Positions 1 to 9,719 of a stretch of DNA of 64,000 nt are shown piece by piece. Every line of letters starts with the position of its first letter. Position 1 is the stretch's first letter. The notes under the pieces were generated by a model. It searched no databases. It was not told the DNA's origin and saw nothing but the letters and a program-made list of their open reading frames with translations. This DNA comes from Ambrosia x helenae (lineage: Eukaryota > Streptophyta > Magnoliopsida > Asterales > Asteraceae): contig CM061225.1 of the NCBI GenBank assembly GCA_030844895.1, positions 106,344,688 through 106,408,687 of the forward strand, given 5' to 3'. Position numbers and translations under genes: made by a program.

Positions 1-394
1 ATCACCTTCAAGTCTCCCATTATGTCTCTAGCTCATCCGATTAGTGTCACTGGTACACTCGCCGGAACCCTAGAACCCCCAATCGTCTCGCCTTCAGCTA
101 CAAACCGTACTGTCATCACACTGTGACCGGCGGAACCCTCCACCACCGTTCTGACCGGAAGGCCAATAGATCATGCTAGCTTCCTCCATCATGGCTGCTC
201 CTCTCTCTCAAATATGGATCTCTATCTCTGCATCCCTATACTTTTCATGTGGGATGTGTGGGTCTCCAGATGAGAGGCCACGTTGAAGCTAATAAGCCAC
301 GTATAGGACACCTTAGCACCGACAATGAAAAGGACAAAAACAGCCTTATAACGCCAGCAATTTACAATTGGCAGGGAAAAAGTAATAAAAAAAA
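1..394. other. Flanking DNA, no gene recognised
   Basis: No convincing coding region or repeat is visible here. Short open frames exist on both strands, but none carries a recognisable domain or splice structure. The stretch lies outside the CACTA element that begins at 483 and is probably older host sequence. Confidence 0.4.
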
Positions 395-472
395 ATGAAA
401 ACCGCGGCCCAGAATCGAACTCCAAACCCCAATTACATGCAACACAACTAAATGACCAGCTGAGCTAGACCG
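395..472 (-). repeat. tRNA-derived SINE-like relic
   Basis: Read on the minus strand, this has an internal Pol III promoter layout. An A-box-like TAGCTCAGCTGG lies at 456-467 and a B-box-like GAGTTCGATTC at 412-422, about 33 bp apart as in tRNA genes. It is followed by a T-rich run, as in plant SINEs that end in T. The T-arm stem pairs poorly and the acceptor arm is not convincing, so a working tRNA gene is unlikely. No clear target-site duplication was found. Its 5' edge lies only about 10 bp from the CACTA insertion point. Confidence 0.45.
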
Positions 473-479
473 TTGTTTA

Positions 480-482
480 ATA
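480..482. repeat. CACTA target-site duplication, left copy (ATA)
   Basis: ATA lies directly before the left CACTA terminus and is repeated at 20756-20758 after the right terminus. Three-base duplications are the rule for En/Spm (CACTA) elements. Confidence 0.85.
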
Positions 483-1215
483 CACTACGCCAAAATAGGC
501 CTACGGTCACACTTTTTCAAAAAACGCCCTGCCACACTTTCGCTTAAATGTGTGGCTAAACGTCATTTTTCACATTACAAAACCTTCCAGCCTACTTTTA
601 GTCACACATCTTAATTGTTCATGTGACCATTGTATAATAGTTCAAAACCTTTAGCCACACTTGAAGAATAAACTGTGACATTTAGTAGCCACAATAGCAA
701 AAGTGTGGCCAAATATGATCTATGGCCATAATATTTGTTTCATGTGACGGAAAATACATCTTTTTAAAACCATTAGCCACACTTTAAGAATAAACTGTGA
801 CATTTACTAGCCACAGTAGAAAAGTGTGGCAACATGTGACCAACTGCCACATTCATTTTTAATGATGTGGCCAAAAGCTAAAACATAAAGCCACTTACGA
901 GTTTGTGTGAGCACTTAGTTAAACAAAAAAAATTAGTAAGTATAAATATTTTATAGACACAATTTAAGTTTTTATGTGTGGCTAAAAGTTATTAGTAGCG
1001 ATTGAAAAACAATAAACATATGACTGTTAATAATTTATGGTCACACTTAAATAGCTTCGTGTGGCCAAATGTAAGCAAATGTCATATTGGTATTTGTTTG
1101 TATTTATGTGGCTAAAAGTAACAAATGGTGACATTGAAACATATTATGTGTGACTAAAAGAAATAAACGGTCACGGTTCAAGTTTTTGTGTGTGGCTAAA
1201 GGATAAGAATCTATC
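483..1215. repeat. CACTA left subterminal repeat array
   Basis: Short motifs GTGTGGC(T/C)A and the inverse form AGCCACACTT recur many times on both strands, with spacers of roughly 30-60 bp. Similar arrays lie at about 8765-8895 and 19974-20755. In CACTA elements such arrays are bound by the TNPA-type protein. The motif is seen directly and the role is inferred from the family. Confidence 0.75.
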
Positions 1216-1489
1216 AATGTAAAAGATGGTCAGATACAGATACAAAATTTTATGGAAACAAAAACAAAAGCTACCAAATTTTTATCCGACTAAAAATGCA
1301 AAATATGGTTCAACCTTTTTTATAAATCCAGCCAAAACAAATTGCATACATTCAAAACCAGATTTATTTACAAAAACCACCATTGTCAAACATAGATATC
1401 CGGAATGCTTCAAAAACTACCACTATCGAAATGCTTCACAAACTACCACTATCGGAATACTTCAAAAACTACCACTAACGGGAGGCTGG

Positions 1490-4486
1490 AAATTCTCATA
1501 AACTCCTCAAGCTTGTTTTTTTGCCTCCTTTCTTCATTTTCTTTCATTTATTTTTCCATTTGTTGCATTATTTGCTCCAACTTGTGTCTAGCATCCCTTT
1601 CATTTGCATGCTCGTTTTCCATTTCAGCTCGAACTTTTGACCCTAATAATTGTTAGAACATGTCAAATATGTGATTGTTTTGTATTTTCCTTGTAGAAGA
1701 ATATAACATCAGCAGCGAAGCTGATAAGAATTAAATTAATACATTTAAAATAAACTAAACATCCATCTGCATAAACACAAGTAGGAATAATCAGCAAATT
1801 AAGCTCATAAAGAAACAACCTTGGAAAAAGATCAGGTGCACTAGGCTAAAACAAGGTCAAAACTTTAGTCCTTGTTAGTTGCTGATTTGGGGTATAAATG
1901 TTGTCAAATTATTGTTATAGTTAGCCAAGTTCACCTGATTCTAAAAGAAACACCATAATTTACATAATTGCAACTAGGGGATTCCCCGCGCGCATTGAAG
2001 CGCGAAGTTCTGTTCCGCTACTTGGCTCATTGGCATATCATGGTTGAGTTCATCACTTGTTTCAAAAGCTACCTGAGTGTCTATTTGGTTTCTATATGAA
2101 AAACTTCAAAATTCTCCTCTGAGCCTGTTTGGCTGTGGTAGAGAAGCGACTACTTGGTGTCGTAAAACCAAGCGAAAAACCAATTAAAACGCACATTACC
2201 TGAGAACGTGGAACATCAAAGATTAACTTCAAATGTATTCTCAAATAAGTTGTCTTTTTAATTGTGATATGGGATAAAAGTCAGATACTCGCGAATATGA
2301 ATAATCCCCAGAGCCCAGAGTCCTAAATAACGCCAAATTTAACATGGATAAACGAAAACAAACGGTAGAAAGCAACAAACATTTGGAAAGCAAGGAAAAA
2401 ATAGGGACGATGATAGCGTGTAAACAATCTTACACTAATTATCGCATCACACATACGTTCAATTATAATAATTGTGCAAAGAAGACGAATATATATACAC
2501 CTCTGAATACTCAACTTTAGTTACAATGTCTAGCTCATTAGAGCTATTCCACAAAAACGATTAACGACTCACCCTAATTATATTTCTTTCTGCGTCTTCG
2601 GGCTTCGCTTTCAAATACCAATTGGATCAACAATCTGGAAATTAACTGCACATAATCGTAAATCCAATTCATGTCTTTGATTAAATTATATAAAGGTTCC
2701 AAGTTTCGAGTAATGTTGGGGAATGTTTGCTTTGACACATGTTAATCGAGAACCAGAGTCAAGGAGGTGCAAAAAAGAAACCAGACCTGAATTTGGCATG
2801 CCCATTGATCAACATGACGCCAAACTCAATCTGTAAGGCTGTAACAACAAACAAAGAGATACAAACTATAAATCAATGAAGAGACATGATTTAGGAATTG
2901 AAATCATCGAAAAGTAAACCAGACTTGATTTTTTAGAAGACGATGATGGTGAAGTAAGGTAAAAGATGATAGTGGTGAACGTGGATAGAAAACGCAGCAA
3001 TGATAAAACCCTAAACATGTAAAACAATCCACGCCATGGTTTGCAAAATGCAACACGTGTCAAAACGTGTAAAAAAACGCCACGTCTTGGTTAGCAAAAC
3101 AAAACATGTGTCGACAGCCCAAAGGAAAAAAAACCATAGATATACTAAAGAAAAATGGAGTCGAAGTGTCGAACCTGGACGCTCACTTGTCAGCCAAACC
3201 CCTAAACTACCACACTAACACATCCGAAGAATGCTGAAACCAAGAAATAATGTCACATAAAAATCGAATGCAAAAAGTGGAAAAAATCCTCCAACCCAAC
3301 CCTGACACGCAGGGCTGGTCACTAAAACCATAACACTTTTATATAACTGGATTGTATCATACCTTGCAGCGAGATAGACCTCCCAATAGACTCGGGTAGC
3401 TTGAAATAGCCACTAAAACACTAATTATATTTAGAGAAACATGACCAGCAGCATCCATGTTTGATAATCATCAGCCAACAGTTGCTTTTCAGCAGAGCCT
3501 TCACCTCCATCATTATCATCAATATTCCTACAAATCAGTAGAGTTTAATCATATGATAATAACCTCAACACACAATTAGTAAAAAAAAATAAAATTAAGA
3601 AACCTTGATGGGGCTTATCACTTTCATTTCTGCCATCATTTGACTGATCCAAATCCGCGTGTTGCAGCTAGCGCACGACAAATCATATATTTTAAATAAT
3701 CTAAACATAAGTTGGCAAAATGAGTTGCTATGAAATCACTTTGGTTATTCACATGAGCTAGAGGTGGCAAGTCATACATGTTTACCGGGAAACGGGTCAA
3801 TATGGGTTATCATTTCCCTATCACGGATTCACGGGTATACTTTGTTAACTTAATAAACTTTGTTAACTTAATAAACGTGGGAAAGTAAACTGGATTCAAC
3901 GGGTCAAAAGTCGGGCAAAGCACATCAAATTAAGTGAAGATGATGATACAGAAGATATGGTATGCAACTTAATGGACCGGATTCTTTTTCTGTTTTTGGT
4001 CGTTCTTTCGAAGCATGACCTTCCTGTTTCTTTCTTAACTCGATCACATGTGCTCATATTAGCCAGCTGACCTAAGTAGGTGAAGATCTAGCTAATTGTA
4101 GGAAACATAAAAGAATGCAATAGAAGTTGAAATAATAAGACTTCACTAAATCAATTAAGTTTGTGTTACCTTGGTTTTAGCGCTGTACTTCATTTTTTCG
4201 TCATTTGTTGTGACTGATAACCAGCCGCTACTCTGCAGAATTGATGCAAGATAGACAACCTATTTCGACAAACCAGTAAAGAAAATAATTAACTAAAGTA
4301 AAGAAAATTGTAGGTAGATAATCTAATAAGTTTTACCTCTACAGGCAACGCAGCCAGCCACGATTTGACGGCGGCGGTGATGGGCGGAGCATTTGAAGAC
4401 GACGACGGTGATGTGGATGAGCCGGGTAGGGACGACGATGACGCTGTGCGGCGGCGCGATGCCGTGTATGGTGGCCGGAAACCCAC
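1490..4486 (-). pseudogene. Decayed En/Spm (Ptta/Transposase_24-like) gene of the CACTA element
   Basis: Several exon-like blocks on the minus strand join in frame. Exon 1 (4486-4337) codes for 50 residues from an ATG and ends at a GTAAAA donor. Exon 2 (4232-4170) follows a CTGCAG acceptor and adds exactly 21 residues before GTAAC. Exon 3 starts at 4066 after GGTCAG and contains a basic stretch with TGRSCFER, reminiscent of the TGxxSFAR motif in plant Ptta/En/Spm proteins. A block near 2105-1995 and a last one near 1644-1490 code for an ERDARHKLEQIMQQMEK-type coiled coil, usual at the C-terminus of this family. That last block has an in-frame TAA, and exon joins between about 3896 and 2105 are unclear. 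I therefore call it a pseudogene, and the family call is moderate. Confidence 0.5.
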
Positions 4487-4883
4487 CGGCTCCTCCCTCT
4501 TCCCTGCTTTCTCTCTCTCTCTCAGTATATAGTATATGTGTCTGTGCTTTAATTATTGATATGATCTCAAAAAATTATTGATGGTCTGTTCAATTATTCA
4601 ATTAATTGATACGGAAAGGGTGCAAGTGTGGAAGTTGAAATTAGCATTTCTCTCTCTCTCCAACTGAAGGGGAAACAAATGGAAGAGTGTTTTGGTATTA
4701 AACACACGGTGGGACGATGATGACAATAGACACGTGGTTATGGTGGTAACGTGTAGGCATCTCGAGTTAGCATCAGCAGAAATCGCAACAAAATGACATG
4801 TCTATCCCTGAAAACCTCTTTAATTACCCAATTGCCATTTTACTATTCATCTAATCTTAACTTAATATATAAATAATAATAAT

Positions 4884-5046
4884 ATATAATATAATATAAT
4901 ATAATATAATATAATATAATATAATATAATATAATATAATATAATATAATATAATATAATATAATATAATATAATATAATATAATATAATATAATATAAT
5001 ATAATATAATATAATATAATATAATATAATATAATATAATATAATA
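4884..5046. repeat. (ATAAT)n microsatellite
   Basis: About 160 bp of near-perfect 5-bp repeat. The open frame across it on the minus strand is only a translation of the repeat (YIILYYIIL) and is not a gene. Confidence 0.95.
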
Positions 5047-5323
5047 CTTTGATTAGAGAAGTAAACGGTATCTCCTCTTGTGACCTTAGGGCATCAAAAT
5101 ATAATTTAGATCTAGAAGATGTAGACAGTTTCCAAGACCACAAAACTAGAATCTGAATATCCTATCCCAAACATCAGGCCCTTGCCACCTCCTACCACTC
5201 TTACCCACATAACAAGTTCATCCGGATGTTGGGTGAAATACAAAAAAACCGAAAAAAAACATAATAAAATCGAACCTAATAAAAAAATTACAAACCTAAT
5301 TAACAAACTAAAAAAAATACAAA

Positions 5324-5735
5324 TTACTCTTGATCAACATCATCGACACACAAATTGTTCCAAATGTGATTGATTAAATCTGCGCAAAGGTTGCTATGAA
5401 TAGTAGTATCGTGTAACGCCCATGTTGTTCGATTCTTGTTGTACCTCATCAATCAGCTCGACATTCTCTTCAACGTCATTCGGATCATACTCGCATATCG
5501 TGAGACCTTCATTTTCGATTATCATATTATGTAGTATTGTACAAGCGTACATAATATATTATGTAATCGTTCGACGTCTTTTTTCGCCGATTCTTGGCAC
5601 TTTGCATACTTTTTTCCTTTTCTCATCTGTGGGAACTGGTAGCGTTTTCACAATAGATGCATAGCTTGGGTATATACCGTCCGCTAGATAATACACGTGC
5701 TTATATTGTACCCCGTTGAACATGAAATAATCATC
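5324..5735 (-). pseudogene. PIF/Harbinger transposase fragment
   Basis: Minus-strand translation in several frames gives three recognisable pieces of a plant Harbinger (DDE_4-type) nuclease, in the right order. The first has YYLADGIYP and VKTLP (about 5735-5590). The second has CQESAKKDVER, corresponding to the conserved (F)QE..RKDVER block. The third has MYACTILHNMIIENE (about 5548-5400), followed by a C-terminal tail with INHIWNN ending at 5324. Part of the middle is deleted and at least two frame changes are needed, so it is dead. It lies inside the CACTA element and was inserted or captured there. Confidence 0.75.
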
Positions 5736-6961
5736 AGGACCGGTACCGATCCCGAAAAACAGAAAAAATAGGTACTAGTACCGAAAATAGTCGTATATGC
5801 CTTAATGGATCACAATAGATAATAGTAGATCATATATACCTTAATTGGCCATATTAGGCCTCAATGGATCACAACAGACACTAGTAGATCATATATGTCT
5901 TAATAGACCATGTTGGGCCTTAATGAATCACAATGAACAATCGTTGATCATATATGCCTTAATGGATCACGATAGAGAGGGAATCCATGGATAGGGTTCG
6001 AAAATTTTGATCTTCTCATATATCTATGGGGATCTTTATAGTATGTTCTTTTTTTATGTTTTTTTTCTTCTTCTCACATATCTATGAGAAGATTCATCTT
6101 CTCGGATATTTGTTATTGTTGATTTTTTTTACCAAAAATTGTGTGAACAGGTGATGGTTATTTTATTAGTTTAATTTTTAATTTTCAAATTAGTGTTGAA
6201 TTTTGTGGTAGCTATGCAAGCGATGTCTGTTGTTCTTAAAAAAATTGGAAACTCACTTGAAGCGATGCTTATTCTTTTAATTAATTCATTACTTTTTAGT
6301 GTTTTTATAAATAACAAATTGATGAAGGGGTGTAAGAATAACCATATTTTTCCTACCATTATAAAGTTTGAAATCTAAAGCATTTTGTATTATCATCTAA
6401 CTCATTGCTTCATTCAGATTTCTAGGTTTTAGCTTGGAAGGTGCTACTATTCATTTTTGACAAAGCACATAGAATTCACGTTTCTTGGTTTCCTAATAAT
6501 CACTACACATAGTGGGAATCAAGACCTTTGGACCCTTCTCTATTTTTTAAATCAATGACGTACTCAAGCTATTACATATTAGATTAATGTGGTGATATAT
6601 AATATTTGTCTTGTGATAATTGCTATAGTTAATTAGTTTCTGGTGTATTTGATGTTCAGTTTAGAATATTCTTTTGAAGTACTTGTGATCATTGGATCGT
6701 TCAAGTTGTCACGCTACTCGGAAAATTTAAAGGTAATCAACTAACTAGATTTTTCTTTGTTACAATGAAGTCAAAGTTATTTCTGTTATACCTATTATAG
6801 AGAGATCACTTTTATCTGCAAACTCACGGCCTTATTTGTATTGTTTGTTTGTTATTTGAGAACTTTTCGGTTTAGCTTACATGTTTATTCAGTCATCTAT
6901 GATTGCTTTGGGTTAGTTTGGTGATGAAGTTGCAAGTTTTTGAAACTTGTGTTGAGAAAAC

Positions 6962-7245
6962 AATAGGGGCTGCATATTTTGTGCCATGCAAACCAGCCAG
7001 AATCCCGCACCACCTGATCATATGGAACCACAAAATACAACTGAAGCCGTTGTTAGTTGGGGGTATATTCTACACAGGTTTTATAGATATAAAACATTAT
7101 GTGTTTGATCATCAACATTCTTATTAAATGTATCTTGGATTATGATTCTTGCAGTGTGGAGTATATTGTTCTAATAAGTGTGGATCACGATGATCTTCCA
7201 GACGGTGGTGGTGGTCATTTTGCAGATACTATTACAGCAATAAAG
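6962..7245 (+). pseudogene. Captured fragment of a lipoyl synthase gene
   Basis: Two exon-like blocks join through a normal intron. Block 1 (6962-7062) reads NRGCIFCAMQTS...SWG, matching the radical-SAM region of lipoyl synthase (RGCRFCxVxTS and the downstream SWG). The intron is 7063-7154 (GTATAT...TTGCAG). Block 2 (7155-7245) reads VEYIVLISVDHDDLPDGG then GHFADTITAIK, matching the family's VLTSVDRDDLPDGGxGHFAxT, and ends at a GT donor. The codon split across the intron restores glycine, so the intron looks inherited from the source gene. Lipoyl synthase inserts sulfur into octanoyl groups to make lipoate. The rest of the gene, including an in-frame first cluster cysteine, is missing. It sits inside the CACTA element, so gene-fragment capture is the simplest explanation. 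Confidence 0.8.
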
Positions 7246-7387
7246 GTATATAAGTTCTACTCATTCTGCATATTATATATTATAATGGGCTACAAATAAC
7301 TGATGTAAATATGTTATTATTTATACTATGATGTAAATATGTTATTATTATTTATAATATATATATATATACACACACACACACATA

Positions 7388-7728
7388 TGCATGGTTTAAA
7401 AAACGGGAGAGGCGTGCGCCTCAAGGAGAAACACTAAGAAAACGAGTTTGAGGCGCGCCTCATGGGGTTCAGATTGTACATACGCCTCTAAGGGTTGAGG
7501 CGCTAAGAAAATGTGCGCCTCGGGTGGGTTAGGGTGTTTTTGATGTGTTTTTGTTTTGGTGTTTTAGACTTTCTGTTCAATTATTTTATTTTTGATGTTT
7601 TAGACTTTTCCATGTCAATTATTTTATGTTTTGTAAGATACATAATTTCTATATTTATTTTTTGATTGCGCATCGGGCCTACGCCTCGGTTCACCTTGAG
7701 GCTCGTTTCCATTCTTTTAAACTTTGCA
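7388..7728. mobile_element. MITE-like element with GTTTAAAA ends and GC-rich interior
   Basis: The ends GCATGGTTTAAAAAACGG (left) and the inverse of TTCTTTTAAACTTTGCATG (right) form an imperfect terminal inverted repeat. Between them are repeated GAGGCGCGCCTC-type palindromes. It has no coding capacity. Family and exact ends are uncertain, and no target duplication was confirmed. Confidence 0.4.
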
Positions 7729-7809
7729 TGTATGTGTATATATTTTCATTTGCAATTTTTTACTTATACATATTTTAGTTGTTATACAATTGTCTACTAT
7801 AGTGTTTGT

Positions 7810-8240
7810 TGAAAAATTTGCACTTTTATTTCAGTTTGTATAGTGTATGCTAAAAGATTGTACTACAGAATTTTAACGAGAATTTGAAGCAAAATTCAGC
7901 ATTTATAAGACTTAAAAAAACTATAGCGTTTATTTGGAAATTTTGCAGTTATGTTTGTTAAAATTCTGCAGCGTTTTGTTTCACAATATGCACTTTTATG
8001 GGTCAAAAACTGCACATTTAGGGGGGGGGGGTTAAACTTCTTCACTTTTATGGGTAAAAAACTGCAGTGTTTGGTTCAAAATTCTGCACTTATATGTGTC
8101 AAAATTTAGAGGCGTTTGTTTAAAAAATATGCACTTTTATTGGTAATGCAATTTTAAGGGTTTAACTTCTGCCCTTTAGGGGTAAAAAAAAGGTCACTTT
8201 ATGGGTTAAAGTTATGCAATTTGTGGTTATAATTCTGTAA
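7810..8240. repeat. Degenerate tandem repeats around 'TGCACTTTTATGGGT'
   Basis: Phrases such as GCACTTTTATGGGT, AAAACTGCA and AAATTCTGCA recur every 50-70 bp with substitutions, together with a G homopolymer near 8021. The repeats are imperfect and non-coding, and of unknown origin within the CACTA element. Confidence 0.5.
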
Positions 8241-8894
8241 TGTTTGTCCGTATTATCATGAATTATGCCTTACAATTAGCTAAATGTTGCAAGTATTATT
8301 GGTGATTGTTTGGGTACTCTATATACGACCTCTAAATGGTTTGAAGGTCCTTTGATTGTCTTTTTGGCATTGCCATATTTCTGTGCTATTTGGGTTGAAT
8401 TAGATAGATGGTAAATATCTTATATGTATACATGTAAAGGAGCGTATTTGTTTCCATGTTTTGTTGCTCCAGGTGCCAAATCAATGGTGATAACATCAAA
8501 ACACACAAGGAGCAAGAAGAAGAAGAAAACAACCTAGAAATAAGTTTTAGTTTATGTGTACAACTTGCAACTTTTGTAGATAGCTTTTAGTTACCTGTTT
8601 ATTTCTTTAGTATTTAAACCGAAAACATATGTATGGATTTTGATTTATAATTATTAATATCATTTGATATATTATCAATCACTTGTCTTTTTTGTGCGAC
8701 TAAATGATAGCATTTGTTATCGGCATTACAAAATTAGTGATCAAATATTAGGCAATAGCCTCATATAAAAAACACAATTTCATGTGTCCTTACATAATCA
8801 TTAGTCACACAATAATCACTATTTCTTTTTGTGTGACATAAGGATAACAAATGTGATATGTAAAAACAATATGTGTGACCAAAGGTTAGACAAT

Positions 8895-8899
8895 AGTCA
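8895..8899. repeat. Target-site duplication of the Gypsy element, left (AGTCA)
   Basis: AGTCA precedes the left LTR and is repeated at 19974-19978 after the right LTR. Five bases is the normal duplication for Ty3/Gypsy integrases. Confidence 0.9.
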
Positions 8900-9398
8900 T
8901 GAAGAAGTAAATACCTCTCCGAGTAGACAAGAATAATGCTCCGGTTGCGGATAACCTGTTGGAATTGGTTCCGGGTGCCTGCAAAACAAAACACCGTTAG
9001 GACTCGTCACAGGAAAGGGGGGTTTCCTGTGACCACCCTCCGGCGTGAGAATAAGTATGGGTTTCTGATGTGAAAGTAAAGCGGAAGCTTTTGTCAATGT
9101 GTGTATGGAATTTTACTTACCTTTAACCTGTATTTATAACCTCTCTTTACCTTTCTCGTAACCGCCTCTTTGAGCCTATCTCCAGGAGCTAACTCTCCGG
9201 TTTTGATGGAGATAGGCTTTATCTCTTCTATTGAACCCTTCGTCCCCATTTCTCGGAGAAGAGGTTGAGACTTATCAATAGTCCGGAACATGACCGCCTT
9301 GGCCCATCCGGCGTTTGTCTGCCATTGGGCCGGCCCTAAGATAATGGGGCCTTTAGTTGGAGTTGGGCCGATCCATCTAGAGTGGGCCTACCTCGTCA
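8900..9398 (-). repeat. Gypsy 3' LTR (left copy)
   Basis: A 499-bp LTR. On the minus strand it begins TGACGAGG and ends TTCTTCA. A TATAAATA box lies at 9131-9138 (minus strand). The open frames inside it (8897-9097, 9094-9291) also occur in the other LTR and are not genes. Confidence 0.93.
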
Positions 9399-9411
9399 TG
9401 TCCCCCCAAGT
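9399..9411 (-). other. Polypurine tract of the Gypsy element
   Basis: On the minus strand, CTTGGGGGGACA directly precedes the 3' LTR. A purine-rich run at this place primes plus-strand DNA synthesis in LTR retrotransposons. Confidence 0.75.
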
Positions 9412-9532
9412 CTAGTGATAAGCAAGTTTGGTTATGACTAGGCTTTAATCATAAGCTGCATAGTACTTTAAATAATGACGTAAATGCCAAAAAATAAAAA
9501 TCTTCATAGAATGTAGCGCCGCATGGTTAAGG

Positions 9533-9660
9533 CACGTGATGTGACGTCACCCTGAGTTGTCACCTCAGCCGTTTCAACAGTCTGAGAAACTCAAGGGATT
9601 TGACTGTTGGCGGGTAGTTTTCAAAAAATTTGAAAACGTGTACTAACTTCCACCTATAAA
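9533..9660 (+). promoter_or_regulatory. Promoter of antisense gene 1: G-box, CRE/C-box, TATA
   Basis: CACGTG lies at 9533-9538 and the palindrome TGACGTCA at 9542-9549, both classic bZIP sites. A TATAAA box follows at 9655-9660. A start about 30 bp past the TATA box would leave a short leader before the ATG at 9720. It would also exclude the upstream in-frame TTG at 9669 as a start. Confidence 0.6.
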
Positions 9661-9719
9661 TTAGCTGGTTGCCACTGGAAATTTACTCCACAGTATTGAA
9701 TTACCCATTTCTCTCTGAA

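Noticed and set aside
395..472. Functional tRNA gene
   Set aside because: A and B boxes are present, but T-arm and acceptor stems do not pair well. It is treated as a SINE or tRNA relic.
4862..5143. 93-residue open frame rich in YIILYY
   Set aside because: It is a direct translation of the ATAAT microsatellite with no start context or conservation signal.
8897..9291. Two open frames repeated at 19361-19866
   Set aside because: They lie in the two LTRs of the Gypsy element and owe their duplication to the LTRs. No domain is visible.
9669..9719. Upstream extension of antisense gene 1
   Set aside because: It begins with TTG, not ATG, and lies at or before the expected transcription start from the TATA box at 9655.
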